Source: CAZAOY01 sp964486925
GTDB lineage: Bacteria; Bacillota; Clostridia; Oscillospirales; Ruminococcaceae
Reading direction: 5' to 3'
DNA: 60,504 nt
Assembly: GCA_964486925.1 (NCBI GenBank)
Contig: CAZAOY010000008.1
Location: 1 to 60,504, forward strand
The notes below the pieces were generated by a model. It saw only the letters and a program-made list of their open reading frames with translations. It had not been told where the DNA came from and made no database searches. Position numbers and translations under genes: made by a program. Positions 7,932 to 15,357 of this stretch are shown here, one piece after another; position 1 is the stretch's first letter, and each line of letters begins with the position of its first letter.

Positions 7932-9530
7932 TTATTGTATGTGGTTAAGGTGCTGTTCTATAAATTCATCATAGGTGCACATTCTATCAACAAGTCCGCT
8001 TGGGGTAAACATAATTATACGGTTAGCGATAGTTTGGATAAACTGATGGTCATGAGAGGCGAACAAAAGCACACTCTTGTAGTCGATAAGACCGTTATTT
8101 AGTGCGGTTATCGATTCAAGGTCAAGATGGTTTGTCGGTTGGTCGAGTATTAAGACGTTAGATTCGCTAAGCATCATCCTAGAGAGCATACATCTAACCT
8201 TCTCTCCTCCTGATAACACCTGTACAGGCTTAAACACGTCCTCACCCGAGAATAGCATACGTCCTAAGAATCCGCGTAGGTAGGTTTCGGTTTCGTCTTT
8301 GGAATATTGTGATAACCATTTAATTATGCTGTCGTCACAACCGTTAAAGAAGTCGGAGTTATCAAGCGGGAAGTAGGAGCGTGAGGTAGTAACTCCCCAT
8401 TTAATCTCGCCTTCGTCCGGCTCTAGCTCCCCTACAAGTATCTTAAATAGAGTGGTGTTAGCAATTTCGTTCTCACCTACAAAGGCGATCTTATCGTCAC
8501 CACCCACAGTAAAGGATACATTGTTTAAAACCTTTACACCATCTATCGTTTTAGATAACCCAGAAACAAACAGAATATCCTTACCAGGCTCACGGTCTAG
8601 GTTAAAGCTGATAAACGGATATCTTCTTGAAGAAGCGGGCATCTCCTCAACAGAAAGCTTATCAATCAGCTTCTTACGTGAGGTTGCCTGCTTAGACTTA
8701 GATTTGTTAGCGGAGAAGCGTTGGATAAAGCTTTGAAGCTCCTTAATCTTATCCTCATTCTTCTTGTTTTGGTCCTTCATTATACGCTGGATTAACTGGC
8801 TTGATTCATACCAGAAGTCGTAGTTACCAACATACATCTTAATCTTGCCAAAGTCGATGTCTACAGTATGGGTACACACCTGATTTAAAAAGTGTCGGTC
8901 ATGGGATACAACGATTACTGTACCATCGTAGTCTGAGAGGAAATCTTCAAGCCAGTTTATCGAGTCGATGTCAAGGTTGTTTGTAGGCTCGTCTAGTAGA
9001 ATTATAGCGGGCTTGCCGTAAAGTGCTTGTGCTAGTAGCACCTTGATTTTATCTTTACTTGCCAGTGACCCCATCATTGAATAGAGTACACTACTATCTA
9101 GTCCTAGTCCCTGTAAAAGCTTAGATACATCTGTTTCGATATCCCAACCGTCAAGCTCAGCAAATTCACCCTCTAGTTCAGCGGCGAGGTTGCCGTCCTC
9201 TTCGGTAAAGTCTGCTTTTGCGTAGAGTGCGTCCTTTTGCTGTATTATCTCATATAGGCGTGGGTTTCCAAGGATAACGGTATCTAGTACTGTGTAGTCG
9301 TCGTACGCAAACTGATCCTGCTTTAGTACCGTCATTCGCTGATCCTTTGGAACTATTACCTCACCGGTAGAGGATTCAAGATCTCCTGAAAGAATCTTTA
9401 AAAATGTGGATTTACCGGCGCCGTTTGCACCGATAATACCATAGCAGTTGCCGGGCGTAAATTTTAGGTTTACGTCCTTAAATAGATTTGTTCCGTTAAA
9501 GTTTAGGCTAAGGTTACTGACTGTTATCAT
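7932..9530 (-). CDS. ABC-F family ATPase (YkpA/YbiT type) with degenerate sites
   Basis: A 532-residue soluble protein with two ABC domains joined by a charged linker (about residues 250-300) and no membrane segment, as in ABC-F translation factors acting on ribosomes. Domain 1 has Walker A GANGAGKST (34-42) and Walker B with DEPTNNLD (180-187). Its signature, normally LSGGQ-like, reads MGSLASKDK (153-161), without the Gly pair. Domain 2 has GENEIANTT (352-360) in place of Walker A, a degenerate form I recall as normal for YkpA-type proteins, and an intact LSGGE (439-443). It has Gln at 464 (LDQPTNHLD) where the catalytic Glu normally stands. It is the last gene of a leftward operon, 13 bases after the EEP hydrolase. 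YkpA/YbiT function is not established for this organism. Confidence 0.9.
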   Translation of the reverse strand: MITVSNLSLNFNGTNLFKDVNLKFTPGNCYGIIGANGAGKSTFLKILSGDLESSTGEVIVPKDQRMTVLKQDQFAYDDYTVLDTVILGNPRLYEIIQQKDALYAKADFTEEDGNLAAELEGEFAELDGWDIETDVSKLLQGLGLDSSVLYSMMGSLASKDKIKVLLAQALYGKPAIILLDEPTNNLDIDSINWLEDFLSDYDGTVIVVSHDRHFLNQVCTHTVDIDFGKIKMYVGNYDFWYESSQLIQRIMKDQNKKNEDKIKELQSFIQRFSANKSKSKQATSRKKLIDKLSVEEMPASSRRYPFISFNLDREPGKDILFVSGLSKTIDGVKVLNNVSFTVGGDDKIAFVGENEIANTTLFKILVGELEPDEGEIKWGVTTSRSYFPLDNSDFFNGCDDSIIKWLSQYSKDETETYLRGFLGRMLFSGEDVFKPVQVLSGGEKVRCMLSRMMLSESNVLILDQPTNHLDLESITALNNGLIDYKSVLLFASHDHQFIQTIANRIIMFTPSGLVDRMCTYDEFIEQHLNHIQ

Positions 9531-9543
9531 CTGTTTCTCCTAT

Positions 9544-10386
9544 TTATCTTAATTTTAGTACCGCAATTACCGGATAATGGTCGGACGGATACTTTCCGTT
9601 TACCGTATCCCTTAGTATCTTTGCACTAACCACATCAAAGTCGGGGCTTACAAAGATATAATCAATTGGTTGTTTTCTCTGGCTATCCGCCTTTGTTCCT
9701 CTAAAACCGTGATGGGTGTTCATATAACCCCCAAGGGTAGCAGGATCAACACAATCAAAGACATTTTTAAACACCTGACCCTCATACACAGTGCCTTGTG
9801 TAAATTTCTTTATAGCTTTAGCAGAGGGTTTTGCATTTAGATCCCCCATTATTATTGTAGGAAGTGGTTCTTTCTTTGTGATATTGTGGATGTATCTCAA
9901 AATTATATCAGCGCTTATATTTCTAGCAAAGCTGCTTACATGGTCAAAGTGGGTGTTGTACACACGTATCTTTCGATTAAGCGGTACAATGGTAACATCC
10001 GCTACCGTACAGATACGAGGAAACATAGCCAAAAACCCACGGCTTCCAACCTTTTCAGGGCGCTTAGAGAGCCAGAAGGTGTTATGCTGTTCTACAACTA
10101 TATCGGTGTCTTTAATGATAATATCACTGTGCTCGGTTTTACTACCTGTACAGCGCCCCATTCCAAAGATACTGTATCCATCAAGACCTTTTTTTAGATC
10201 CTCCTTCATAGTTGGAAGAAGCTCTTGAACTCCGATAATGGTAGCACCTGACCCTTTTATTAGGTCGGTGGCAAGATGTTTTCTTTTATCCCATGAGTTT
10301 TTCTTTGAAAAAAGTCCATCTCTCCTCATATTAAAGGAGATTACCTTAATGAGTTTTTCATCATCCGGATTGTTTGACAAGGGCAT
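9544..10386 (-). CDS. endonuclease/exonuclease/phosphatase (EEP) family hydrolase
   Basis: A 280-residue protein with the EEP/DNase I-like metal-hydrolase motifs in order: an N-terminal Asn in SFNMRRDG, the Glu in GVQELLP, NTHFDH, the GDLN box IIMGDLNAKP, and the C-terminal SDHYPV. It lacks a signal peptide, so it is probably cytoplasmic. The family includes exonuclease III-like, phosphoesterase and sphingomyelinase members, and the substrate cannot be chosen from sequence. The start is placed at ATG 10386, preceded by AAAGGGGGAG; the ATG 18 bases upstream has no ribosome site. It lies in the same leftward operon as the methyltransferase and ABC-F genes. Confidence 0.85.
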   Translation of the reverse strand: MPLSNNPDDEKLIKVISFNMRRDGLFSKKNSWDKRKHLATDLIKGSGATIIGVQELLPTMKEDLKKGLDGYSIFGMGRCTGSKTEHSDIIIKDTDIVVEQHNTFWLSKRPEKVGSRGFLAMFPRICTVADVTIVPLNRKIRVYNTHFDHVSSFARNISADIILRYIHNITKKEPLPTIIMGDLNAKPSAKAIKKFTQGTVYEGQVFKNVFDCVDPATLGGYMNTHHGFRGTKADSQRKQPIDYIFVSPDFDVVSAKILRDTVNGKYPSDHYPVIAVLKLR

Positions 10387-10412
10387 GTTTTCTCCCCCTT
10401 TCATAAAAATTA

Positions 10413-11591
10413 CTAGTTGCTACTATTCAGTAACTTTAGCAGAATTGGTGAAAGGTTGTATCGATTACAAATCTCCTTAATGTCATCAAGGTTAGTGGTA
10501 TCAAGCCGGCTAGAGGTTTTGTTGTATACCGCTGTTATGAGTATATTTTTAGCTGTACCCTCAAGATCGATAAACTCTGTCACATTTACATAATACCCAT
10601 ATGCTTTCAAAATATTTGCTCTTAATGAATCGGTGAGCATTGCACAGAATCGCTGATGAAAGATAGGGTAGCCCGTAATAAACTCAAGTTCATCGGATTT
10701 AAACTGTAAAGACAGCTCATTATGACAACAAGGGGAAGAAAGGATACCTATTACACCCCCTGTTATAGCCTTGTAAAGTACGGTATCGGTAGCGGTATTA
10801 CATGCGTGTAGTGAGATTGCTATATCACATCCTTTAATGTCATAATCATTAATGTCCATGCAGATAAACTCTAGGTTTTGATAGGATAACGACCTAGCAA
10901 GGGTGTTACAGCTCTCTACTACATCCGGCTTTAGGTCAACCCCTGTAACCGAAACGGTAAACCCGCATTGTGTAAGGTATAGATACACCGCAAAGGTTAG
11001 GTAACCTTTACCGCAACATAGATCAACTACCTTAATAGGTTTTTCTTTAGAAAAGCCTTGGGTAAGGTTTTCTACATACTCCAAAAATTTATTAATCTGC
11101 CTAAACTTATCAAACTGCGAATGCTTAACAGCGCCGTCGGCAGTCATAATACCAAGACCAATTAAAAAGTCATGTTTTTGATGGTTTGGGAAGAAGTAGT
11201 TTTTATTTTGATTATGCTGTGTAATGGACTGCGGCTTTGATTTTACCGATGTCTTTAGCATAACAAACCCATCATCCTTACCTATTATCTGGTATTCAGC
11301 CTCGGATGTTAAGAGGTGCGCTTGTTTAAAGTTTGTGGTGATTAGCTCTATGCTATGTGACACCGCGTGTGTTAGATCAAGGTTTTTATGTAAAACCTTG
11401 TTATCCTTTAAAAGGGTTTCAAACTGCGCCATTACGGTAGTTTTATCGGTTGATAAAAACAATCGGCAGGTAGTTTTTGTTATCCCTTTATCCTTACTCT
11501 TTGTAAATATAAGCTTTTTAAGTAAGGAATGCTTAAAGATATCGGATAGTAAATCGGTGAGTTCGGCTTTGTTACAAATACTTTTTTTCAT
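10413..11591 (-). CDS. class I SAM-dependent methyltransferase (Methyltransf_32-like)
   Basis: A 392-residue protein. The C-terminal two thirds hold a Rossmann methyltransferase domain: motif I VVDLCCGKGYLTFAVYLYL, an acidic residue ending strand 2 (GVDLKP), and the later SLHACNTATD and SSPCCHNEL segments characteristic of the Methyltransf_32 / RRNAD1-METTL25 group. The N-terminal ~130 residues form a separate domain that may bind RNA. The substrate is unknown; an RNA target is a family-based guess. First gene of the leftward operon; the ATG follows AGGAG. A perfect 10-bp inverted repeat lies just upstream at 11605-11652. Confidence 0.8.
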   Translation of the reverse strand: MKKSICNKAELTDLLSDIFKHSLLKKLIFTKSKDKGITKTTCRLFLSTDKTTVMAQFETLLKDNKVLHKNLDLTHAVSHSIELITTNFKQAHLLTSEAEYQIIGKDDGFVMLKTSVKSKPQSITQHNQNKNYFFPNHQKHDFLIGLGIMTADGAVKHSQFDKFRQINKFLEYVENLTQGFSKEKPIKVVDLCCGKGYLTFAVYLYLTQCGFTVSVTGVDLKPDVVESCNTLARSLSYQNLEFICMDINDYDIKGCDIAISLHACNTATDTVLYKAITGGVIGILSSPCCHNELSLQFKSDELEFITGYPIFHQRFCAMLTDSLRANILKAYGYYVNVTEFIDLEGTAKNILITAVYNKTSSRLDTTNLDDIKEICNRYNLSPILLKLLNSSN

Positions 11592-11604
11592 AAACTCCTA
11601 TAGA

Positions 11605-11652
11605 ATACCGTATACATTAAATATTGTATGATAAACATAGCATATACGGTAT
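11605..11652 (-). promoter_or_regulatory. perfect 10-bp inverted repeat upstream of the methyltransferase operon
   Basis: ATACCGTATA at 11605-11614 is matched by TATACGGTAT at 11643-11652, with a 28-base spacer and arms 38 bp apart (about 3.6 helical turns). It begins 14 bases upstream of the methyltransferase ATG. It could be a two-site operator or a leader hairpin; no T-run follows, so it is not a terminator. Confidence 0.45.
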
Positions 11653-11795
11653 AACAAGGGGTTGCAACAAAACAAATTAATCGGCAGGTAGACAATTGCT
11701 ACTCCTACAATTCTTGTAGGTAAGTGTGCATTGTATGCAAACCGTGTTTCGTTACAACCCCAACCAAAAGCTAAATGTGGACAGATATAAAGCAG

Positions 11796-12686
11796 TTAGA
11801 TATACTTAACCTTAACCTTGTTAGTTATACAAAATTTTGCCGCCGCAGAACCTTTAGGGGTAGAGATTACCACCTTAGTTGAGCCAACAAAAGCTTCATT
11901 GTTTACAGTAGTTTTCTTTGACGGTATCTTAACGCTAGTAAGCTTTGTACATCCGCCAAAGGTAGCGATTCCGATATCTTTAACCTTACTAGGTATAGAG
12001 ATAGAGGTAAGCTTAACACATCCAAAGAAAGCGCCTTCGCCAAGGGTGGTAAGGGTAGATGGAAGTGTAACCTTGCTTAAAGCTGTACAACCGGAAAAGG
12101 CACGTTCTGAAATAGTTGTTACGGATTTAGGGATCTTAACAGTTTTAATCTTTGTATTATCATAAAATGCACCAGGGTTAATGGTAGTAACGGTAGATGG
12201 TACAGTAAATGAAGTTTTGGTTGAAGGTACATGAACTAGGATAGTACCGTTAGCAATAGTAATTGCAGAGGTTATCCCAGACTTAGAGAAAGCGCCATTT
12301 TCAACAACGGTTACACCATCAGGAAGGGCAATCTCTTTTAGGCTTGTACATTCATAAAATGCGTTTTCACCAATTGAAGTTACAGTTGAAGGGATTACTA
12401 CAGTAGTAAGGTTTGTACATCCATAAAAAGCATTTGCAGGGATAGCTGTAACACCCTCTGGGATTGTAATAGAGGTAATGGTTGTATTAGATTCAAAGGC
12501 AGAAGCCGCGATTGTTTTAGTATTTTTAGGAAGAACTACTTCGGCTTCCTTACCTGTATAGGAGCTAACCTCTCCATCTTTTATTGAAAAGTCCGCAGAT
12601 AGATCCTTTCCGCAGGAAGTAAGCGGAATTGCCACCGATAGGGCTAAGAGGGCGGTCATTATTGATGAGATAATTTTTTTATTCAT
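11796..12686 (-). CDS. leucine-rich-repeat (BspA-type, LRR_5) lipoprotein
   Basis: A 296-residue protein. The signal sequence ends in the lipobox PLTSC, giving a lipidated Cys at residue 25. The rest is a run of about nine or ten ~23-residue BspA-like repeats of the form 'IP..VT.I...AF.GCT.LT.V', from about residue 45 to 280. One repeat (around GTILVHVPSTKTS) departs from the pattern. It should be anchored on the outer face of the cell membrane. BspA-type repeats often mediate adhesion or wall interactions, but nothing here fixes the ligand. The ATG has AAAGGAT upstream. It stands as a single leftward gene, 134 bases from GtrA. Confidence 0.88.
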   Translation of the reverse strand: MNKKIISSIMTALLALSVAIPLTSCGKDLSADFSIKDGEVSSYTGKEAEVVLPKNTKTIAASAFESNTTITSITIPEGVTAIPANAFYGCTNLTTVVIPSTVTSIGENAFYECTSLKEIALPDGVTVVENGAFSKSGITSAITIANGTILVHVPSTKTSFTVPSTVTTINPGAFYDNTKIKTVKIPKSVTTISERAFSGCTALSKVTLPSTLTTLGEGAFFGCVKLTSISIPSKVKDIGIATFGGCTKLTSVKIPSKKTTVNNEAFVGSTKVVISTPKGSAAAKFCITNKVKVKYI

Positions 12687-12820
12687 TACTTATAATCCTT
12701 TCTTATGTAAAGTTATTATCTACTATTGTACTACATATCAAAGGTTTTGTCAATATTTTTTTCCATATTAGGCCAAGTTATTTGACTAACCATAATAATA
12801 ACCATACTAAACCAAAATAG

Positions 12821-13246
12821 TTATTTTGAACGATTTAAAAGATATCTAGCCAGAAGGTAGGTGATTGGGATAGAGATAACCGCACTAAGTAGATTTGAAA
12901 GGTATTTATCAAGATGTAGAGTATCTACAAGTATGATGATAGCAACTGATGAGATTATAAAGTTAGGGATACTGCTTAATGGGAAGGTCACAAACTTTTT
13001 AAAGGTCGGCGGGGTTTTAAACACAAAAAAACAGTTTAAGAAGAAGGAGATTACTATACAGATAATATAGGATATTACATATGCAGTGGCGTAGTAAACT
13101 CCAAGAGAGATAAATAAAGAGTACCATAATAGGTTGCATAGAGTGTTAAACCCACCGATAATCACAAAGCGGATAACGCTAAAAAGCTGACTCTTTGAGT
13201 TTAACAGACTATCGCTTAAACCTAAGATGTTATCTTTAATCTTCAC
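12821..13246 (-). CDS. GtrA-family membrane protein
   Basis: A 141-residue protein with four hydrophobic segments and the GtrA signature at the first one (FVIIGGFNTLCNLLWYSLFI). GtrA proteins are small inner-membrane proteins often linked to transfer of lipid-linked sugars during cell-surface polysaccharide synthesis. No glycosyltransferase gene is adjacent, so the partner is unknown. It starts at GTG 13246 with AAAGGACGG upstream, and is divergent from ctsR across a 247-base shared region. Confidence 0.88.
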   Translation of the reverse strand: MKIKDNILGLSDSLLNSKSQLFSVIRFVIIGGFNTLCNLLWYSLFISLGVYYATAYVISYIICIVISFFLNCFFVFKTPPTFKKFVTFPLSSIPNFIISSVAIIILVDTLHLDKYLSNLLSAVISIPITYLLARYLLNRSK

Positions 13247-13364
13247 TTAATACACCGTCCTTTACCGTTTTGAGAATAGTTGTTACATTCCTATTGTATC
13301 ATATACTTCCCTAATTTTCAACTATAATAATGTTAACTTTACTTTATTATAGCTATTCTTAGAT

Positions 13365-13381
13365 ATTGACCTTTACTGACC
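13365..13381 (-). promoter_or_regulatory. CtsR box 1
   Basis: Read on the minus strand this is GGTCAGT-AAA-GGTCAAT, close to the known CtsR direct heptad repeat (A/GGTCAAA-N3-A/GGTCAAA). It lies 112 bases upstream of ctsR. Confidence 0.75.
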
Positions 13382-13419
13382 TATTAAAAATTCTGTAATA
13401 AAATCTTTACAAAATAGAA

Positions 13420-13436
13420 ATTGACTTTTACTGACT
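13420..13436 (-). promoter_or_regulatory. CtsR box 2, overlapping the -35 element
   Basis: Read on the minus strand this is AGTCAGT-AAA-AGTCAAT. It covers the -35 hexamer and part of the spacer of the ctsR promoter, so bound CtsR should block RNA polymerase. Confidence 0.8.
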
Positions 13437-13449
13437 TTTAGATTATAAT
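13421..13449 (+). promoter_or_regulatory. SigA-type promoter of the ctsR operon
   Basis: TTGACT (13421-13426), a 17-base spacer and TATAAT (13444-13449). Near-perfect vegetative promoter, flanked and overlapped by CtsR boxes. Confidence 0.85.
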
Positions 13450-13451
13450 AA

Positions 13452-13468
13452 AGTCAATGAAGGTCGAA
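13452..13468 (+). promoter_or_regulatory. CtsR box 3, just downstream of the -10 element
   Basis: AGTCAAT-GAA-GGTCGAA on the plus strand, a CtsR heptad repeat in the opposite orientation to boxes 1 and 2. It covers the expected transcription start. Confidence 0.7.
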
Positions 13469-13493
13469 ATGGTAAAAGAGGTGGTTAGAAAAG

Positions 13494-13943
13494 GTGAATT
13501 ATACAGAATTAATTGTAAAGATGATAAATGATATGCTAGAGCAGGATGGTGGAGAGGTTAGGATAAAACGAAACGAGTTGGCATATAAGATAGGGTGTGT
13601 GCCAAGCCAGATAAACTATGCTATATCCTCACGTTTTACAAAAGAGAGAGGGTTTATTGTACAGAGCAGGCGAGGGGACGGCGGATATGTACAGATTATA
13701 AAGCTTGCAGTACAGGGAAATAGCGTAGTACTTCATATTATAAACTGTATAGGGGATGGTGTGGATGAGATGAGTGCTAGGGCGATAATCGATAATCTTG
13801 TGCATGATAAGGTCATACCACCTAACGAGGGCAGGCTAATACTGTCCGCTATTGCACAGAGAAATTTTATTGGTATTGATGAGCAGAGTAAAGATATGCT
13901 TAGAAGCAGTATTCTAAAATCTATGCTACTAAACTATGTATAA
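13494..13943 (+). CDS. ctsR: CtsR, transcriptional repressor of class III heat-shock genes
   Basis: A 149-residue winged helix-turn-helix repressor with the family signature IKRNELAYKIGCVPSQINYAI (about residues 24-44, helix-turn-helix) and RFTKERGF. The wing loop that acts as thermosensor, four glycines in B. subtilis, reads G-D-G-G here (61-64). The C-terminal domain is of normal length. It starts at GTG with AGAGGTGG nine bases upstream. It should repress its own operon through the three boxes at 13365-13468, and McsB-ClpC would remove it under stress. First of four genes. Confidence 0.95.
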   Translation: MNYTELIVKMINDMLEQDGGEVRIKRNELAYKIGCVPSQINYAISSRFTKERGFIVQSRRGDGGYVQIIKLAVQGNSVVLHIINCIGDGVDEMSARAIIDNLVHDKVIPPNEGRLILSAIAQRNFIGIDEQSKDMLRSSILKSMLLNYV

Positions 13944-13959
13944 GGGGTGAATTAAGTAT

Positions 13960-14262
13960 ATGCAGTATACACAGATTAAACAGTGCGGATTCTGCGGTAG
14001 CACAGCCGCTACCATAAACTCTACAGGAAAGCTTGGATGTGCAAACTGTTATCTTGTTTTTTATGATGAGCTTTTACAGACACTAAAAAATCTTCATCCG
14101 CAGACGATCCATAGCGGTAAGATTCCTAAATCAGCTCCTGCAATTATTAAGAATAATGCGGTGGTACAGACCTTAAAGCAAGAGCTAAAGGAAGCTATCG
14201 AGCGGGAGGATTTTGAGAAGGCGGCAGTTATCCGTGATAAGATAAAAGAGATTAAAGGGTAA
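13960..14262 (+). CDS. mcsA: McsA, short form lacking the first zinc-finger module
   Basis: Only 100 residues, against about 165-185 in typical McsA. It keeps one pair of CxxC motifs (CGFC near residue 8, CANC near residue 27), the linker HPQTIHSGKIP and the C-terminal UVR helix pair (LKQELKEAIEREDFEKAAVI). The N-terminal module with the other CxxC pair is absent. There is no in-frame coding sequence to supply it: ctsR ends 16 bases upstream and AAGGGGTG precedes this ATG. McsA normally activates the arginine kinase McsB. Second gene of the ctsR operon. Confidence 0.9.
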   Translation: MQYTQIKQCGFCGSTAATINSTGKLGCANCYLVFYDELLQTLKNLHPQTIHSGKIPKSAPAIIKNNAVVQTLKQELKEAIEREDFEKAAVIRDKIKEIKG

Positions 14263-14269
14263 AGGCGGG

Positions 14270-15337
14270 GTGGATATGGCTAGTGTAGAGAGTAGAGTTA
14301 AGAGATGGTTTGAGGATGACAACAAGGATACCGGGGTTGTACTAAGCTCAAGGATTAGGCTTGCAAGAAACTGCAAGGATATAAACTTTGCGGCAAGACT
14401 TTCAAAAGAGCAGTTAAACAAACTAAATAGTTTAGTTATACTAAGTTTAGAAAATGTAAATTTTGGCAACAATAAGGTTGAGGTTATCCATATGGATGGG
14501 ATAACGGACGTAAAAAGGTCGGCGATGATAGAAAACCATAGCATAAGTGTAGATTTTGGTACAAACTTTGCGGGCAAGATACTGCTTTTGTCACAGGATA
14601 ACAGCATTAGCGTTATGGTAGGTGAAGAGGATCATCTGCGGATACAGGTATGTATGGCGGGGACTAATCTAGGTAAGGCATATGAACTGGCTAACATGGT
14701 TGATGATGTTTTGGATGCGGGGCTTTCCTTTGCCTTTGATGAAAGGTTAGGATACCTTACCGCCTGTCCTACAAATGTAGGAACGGGGATGAGGGCATCG
14801 GTTATGGTTCACATCCCTGCACTAGAGGCTCAAAACAAGATAAAGGAGCTTTCCTACACCCTTAGTAAGCTAGGGCTTACTATACGTGGAAGCTATGGTG
14901 AGGGGAGTAGGTCGGTGGGTTCTACCTACCAGATCTCTAACCAGATTACACTAGGGATAACCGAAAAGGAGATAATCGACAGGCTTATGTCGGTAATCCA
15001 AAAGATAACCGACAGCGAGCTGGAAACGCGAAGGTTAATGGTGCAAAACAGCTTGCAATTACGGGATAGGATTATGCGTAGCTACGGGATTATCGGGAGT
15101 GCGCTTCTAATGAGCAGTGAGGAAGCGATAGGTCACCTATCTAATCTAAGGATAGGGGTTACAACAGGGCTTATAACCGATATCGACTGCGGCAGTCTGC
15201 TAGCGGCACAAAACAGGATACCTTCCGCTAACATATGTGACGACAACATGAAGGGAAATCCAGAACAGATACCATCCCCTGCCGAAAGGGACGAGATACG
15301 TGCGGGGATACTAAGAAACCTACTTAGTAAAAAATAA
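14270..15337 (+). CDS. mcsB: McsB, protein arginine kinase
   Basis: A 355-residue phosphagen-kinase-fold enzyme that phosphorylates arginines on CtsR and other proteins and marks them for ClpCP. Visible motifs are SSRIRLARN (about 26-34), the EEDHLRIQ loop containing the catalytic Glu, LTACPTNVGTG with the active-site Cys, and SYGEGSRSVGSTYQISNQ. The start may be GTG 14270 or ATG 14276, both close to AAAGGCGGGG. It is seven bases after mcsA. Nothing suggests loss of activity. Confidence 0.95.
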   Translation: MDMASVESRVKRWFEDDNKDTGVVLSSRIRLARNCKDINFAARLSKEQLNKLNSLVILSLENVNFGNNKVEVIHMDGITDVKRSAMIENHSISVDFGTNFAGKILLLSQDNSISVMVGEEDHLRIQVCMAGTNLGKAYELANMVDDVLDAGLSFAFDERLGYLTACPTNVGTGMRASVMVHIPALEAQNKIKELSYTLSKLGLTIRGSYGEGSRSVGSTYQISNQITLGITEKEIIDRLMSVIQKITDSELETRRLMVQNSLQLRDRIMRSYGIIGSALLMSSEEAIGHLSNLRIGVTTGLITDIDCGSLLAAQNRIPSANICDDNMKGNPEQIPSPAERDEIRAGILRNLLSKK

Positions 15338-15357
15338 AGATGAAATGAGGAAGATAT

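Noticed and set aside
9791..10228. Rightward frames opposite the EEP hydrolase
   Set aside because: They overlap the conserved EEP motifs on the other strand and have no supporting signals.
11704..11720. CCTACAA-ttc-TTGTAGG hairpin between the LRR and methyltransferase genes, considered as a terminator
   Set aside because: Perfect 7-bp stem but no T-run on either strand; too short to call.
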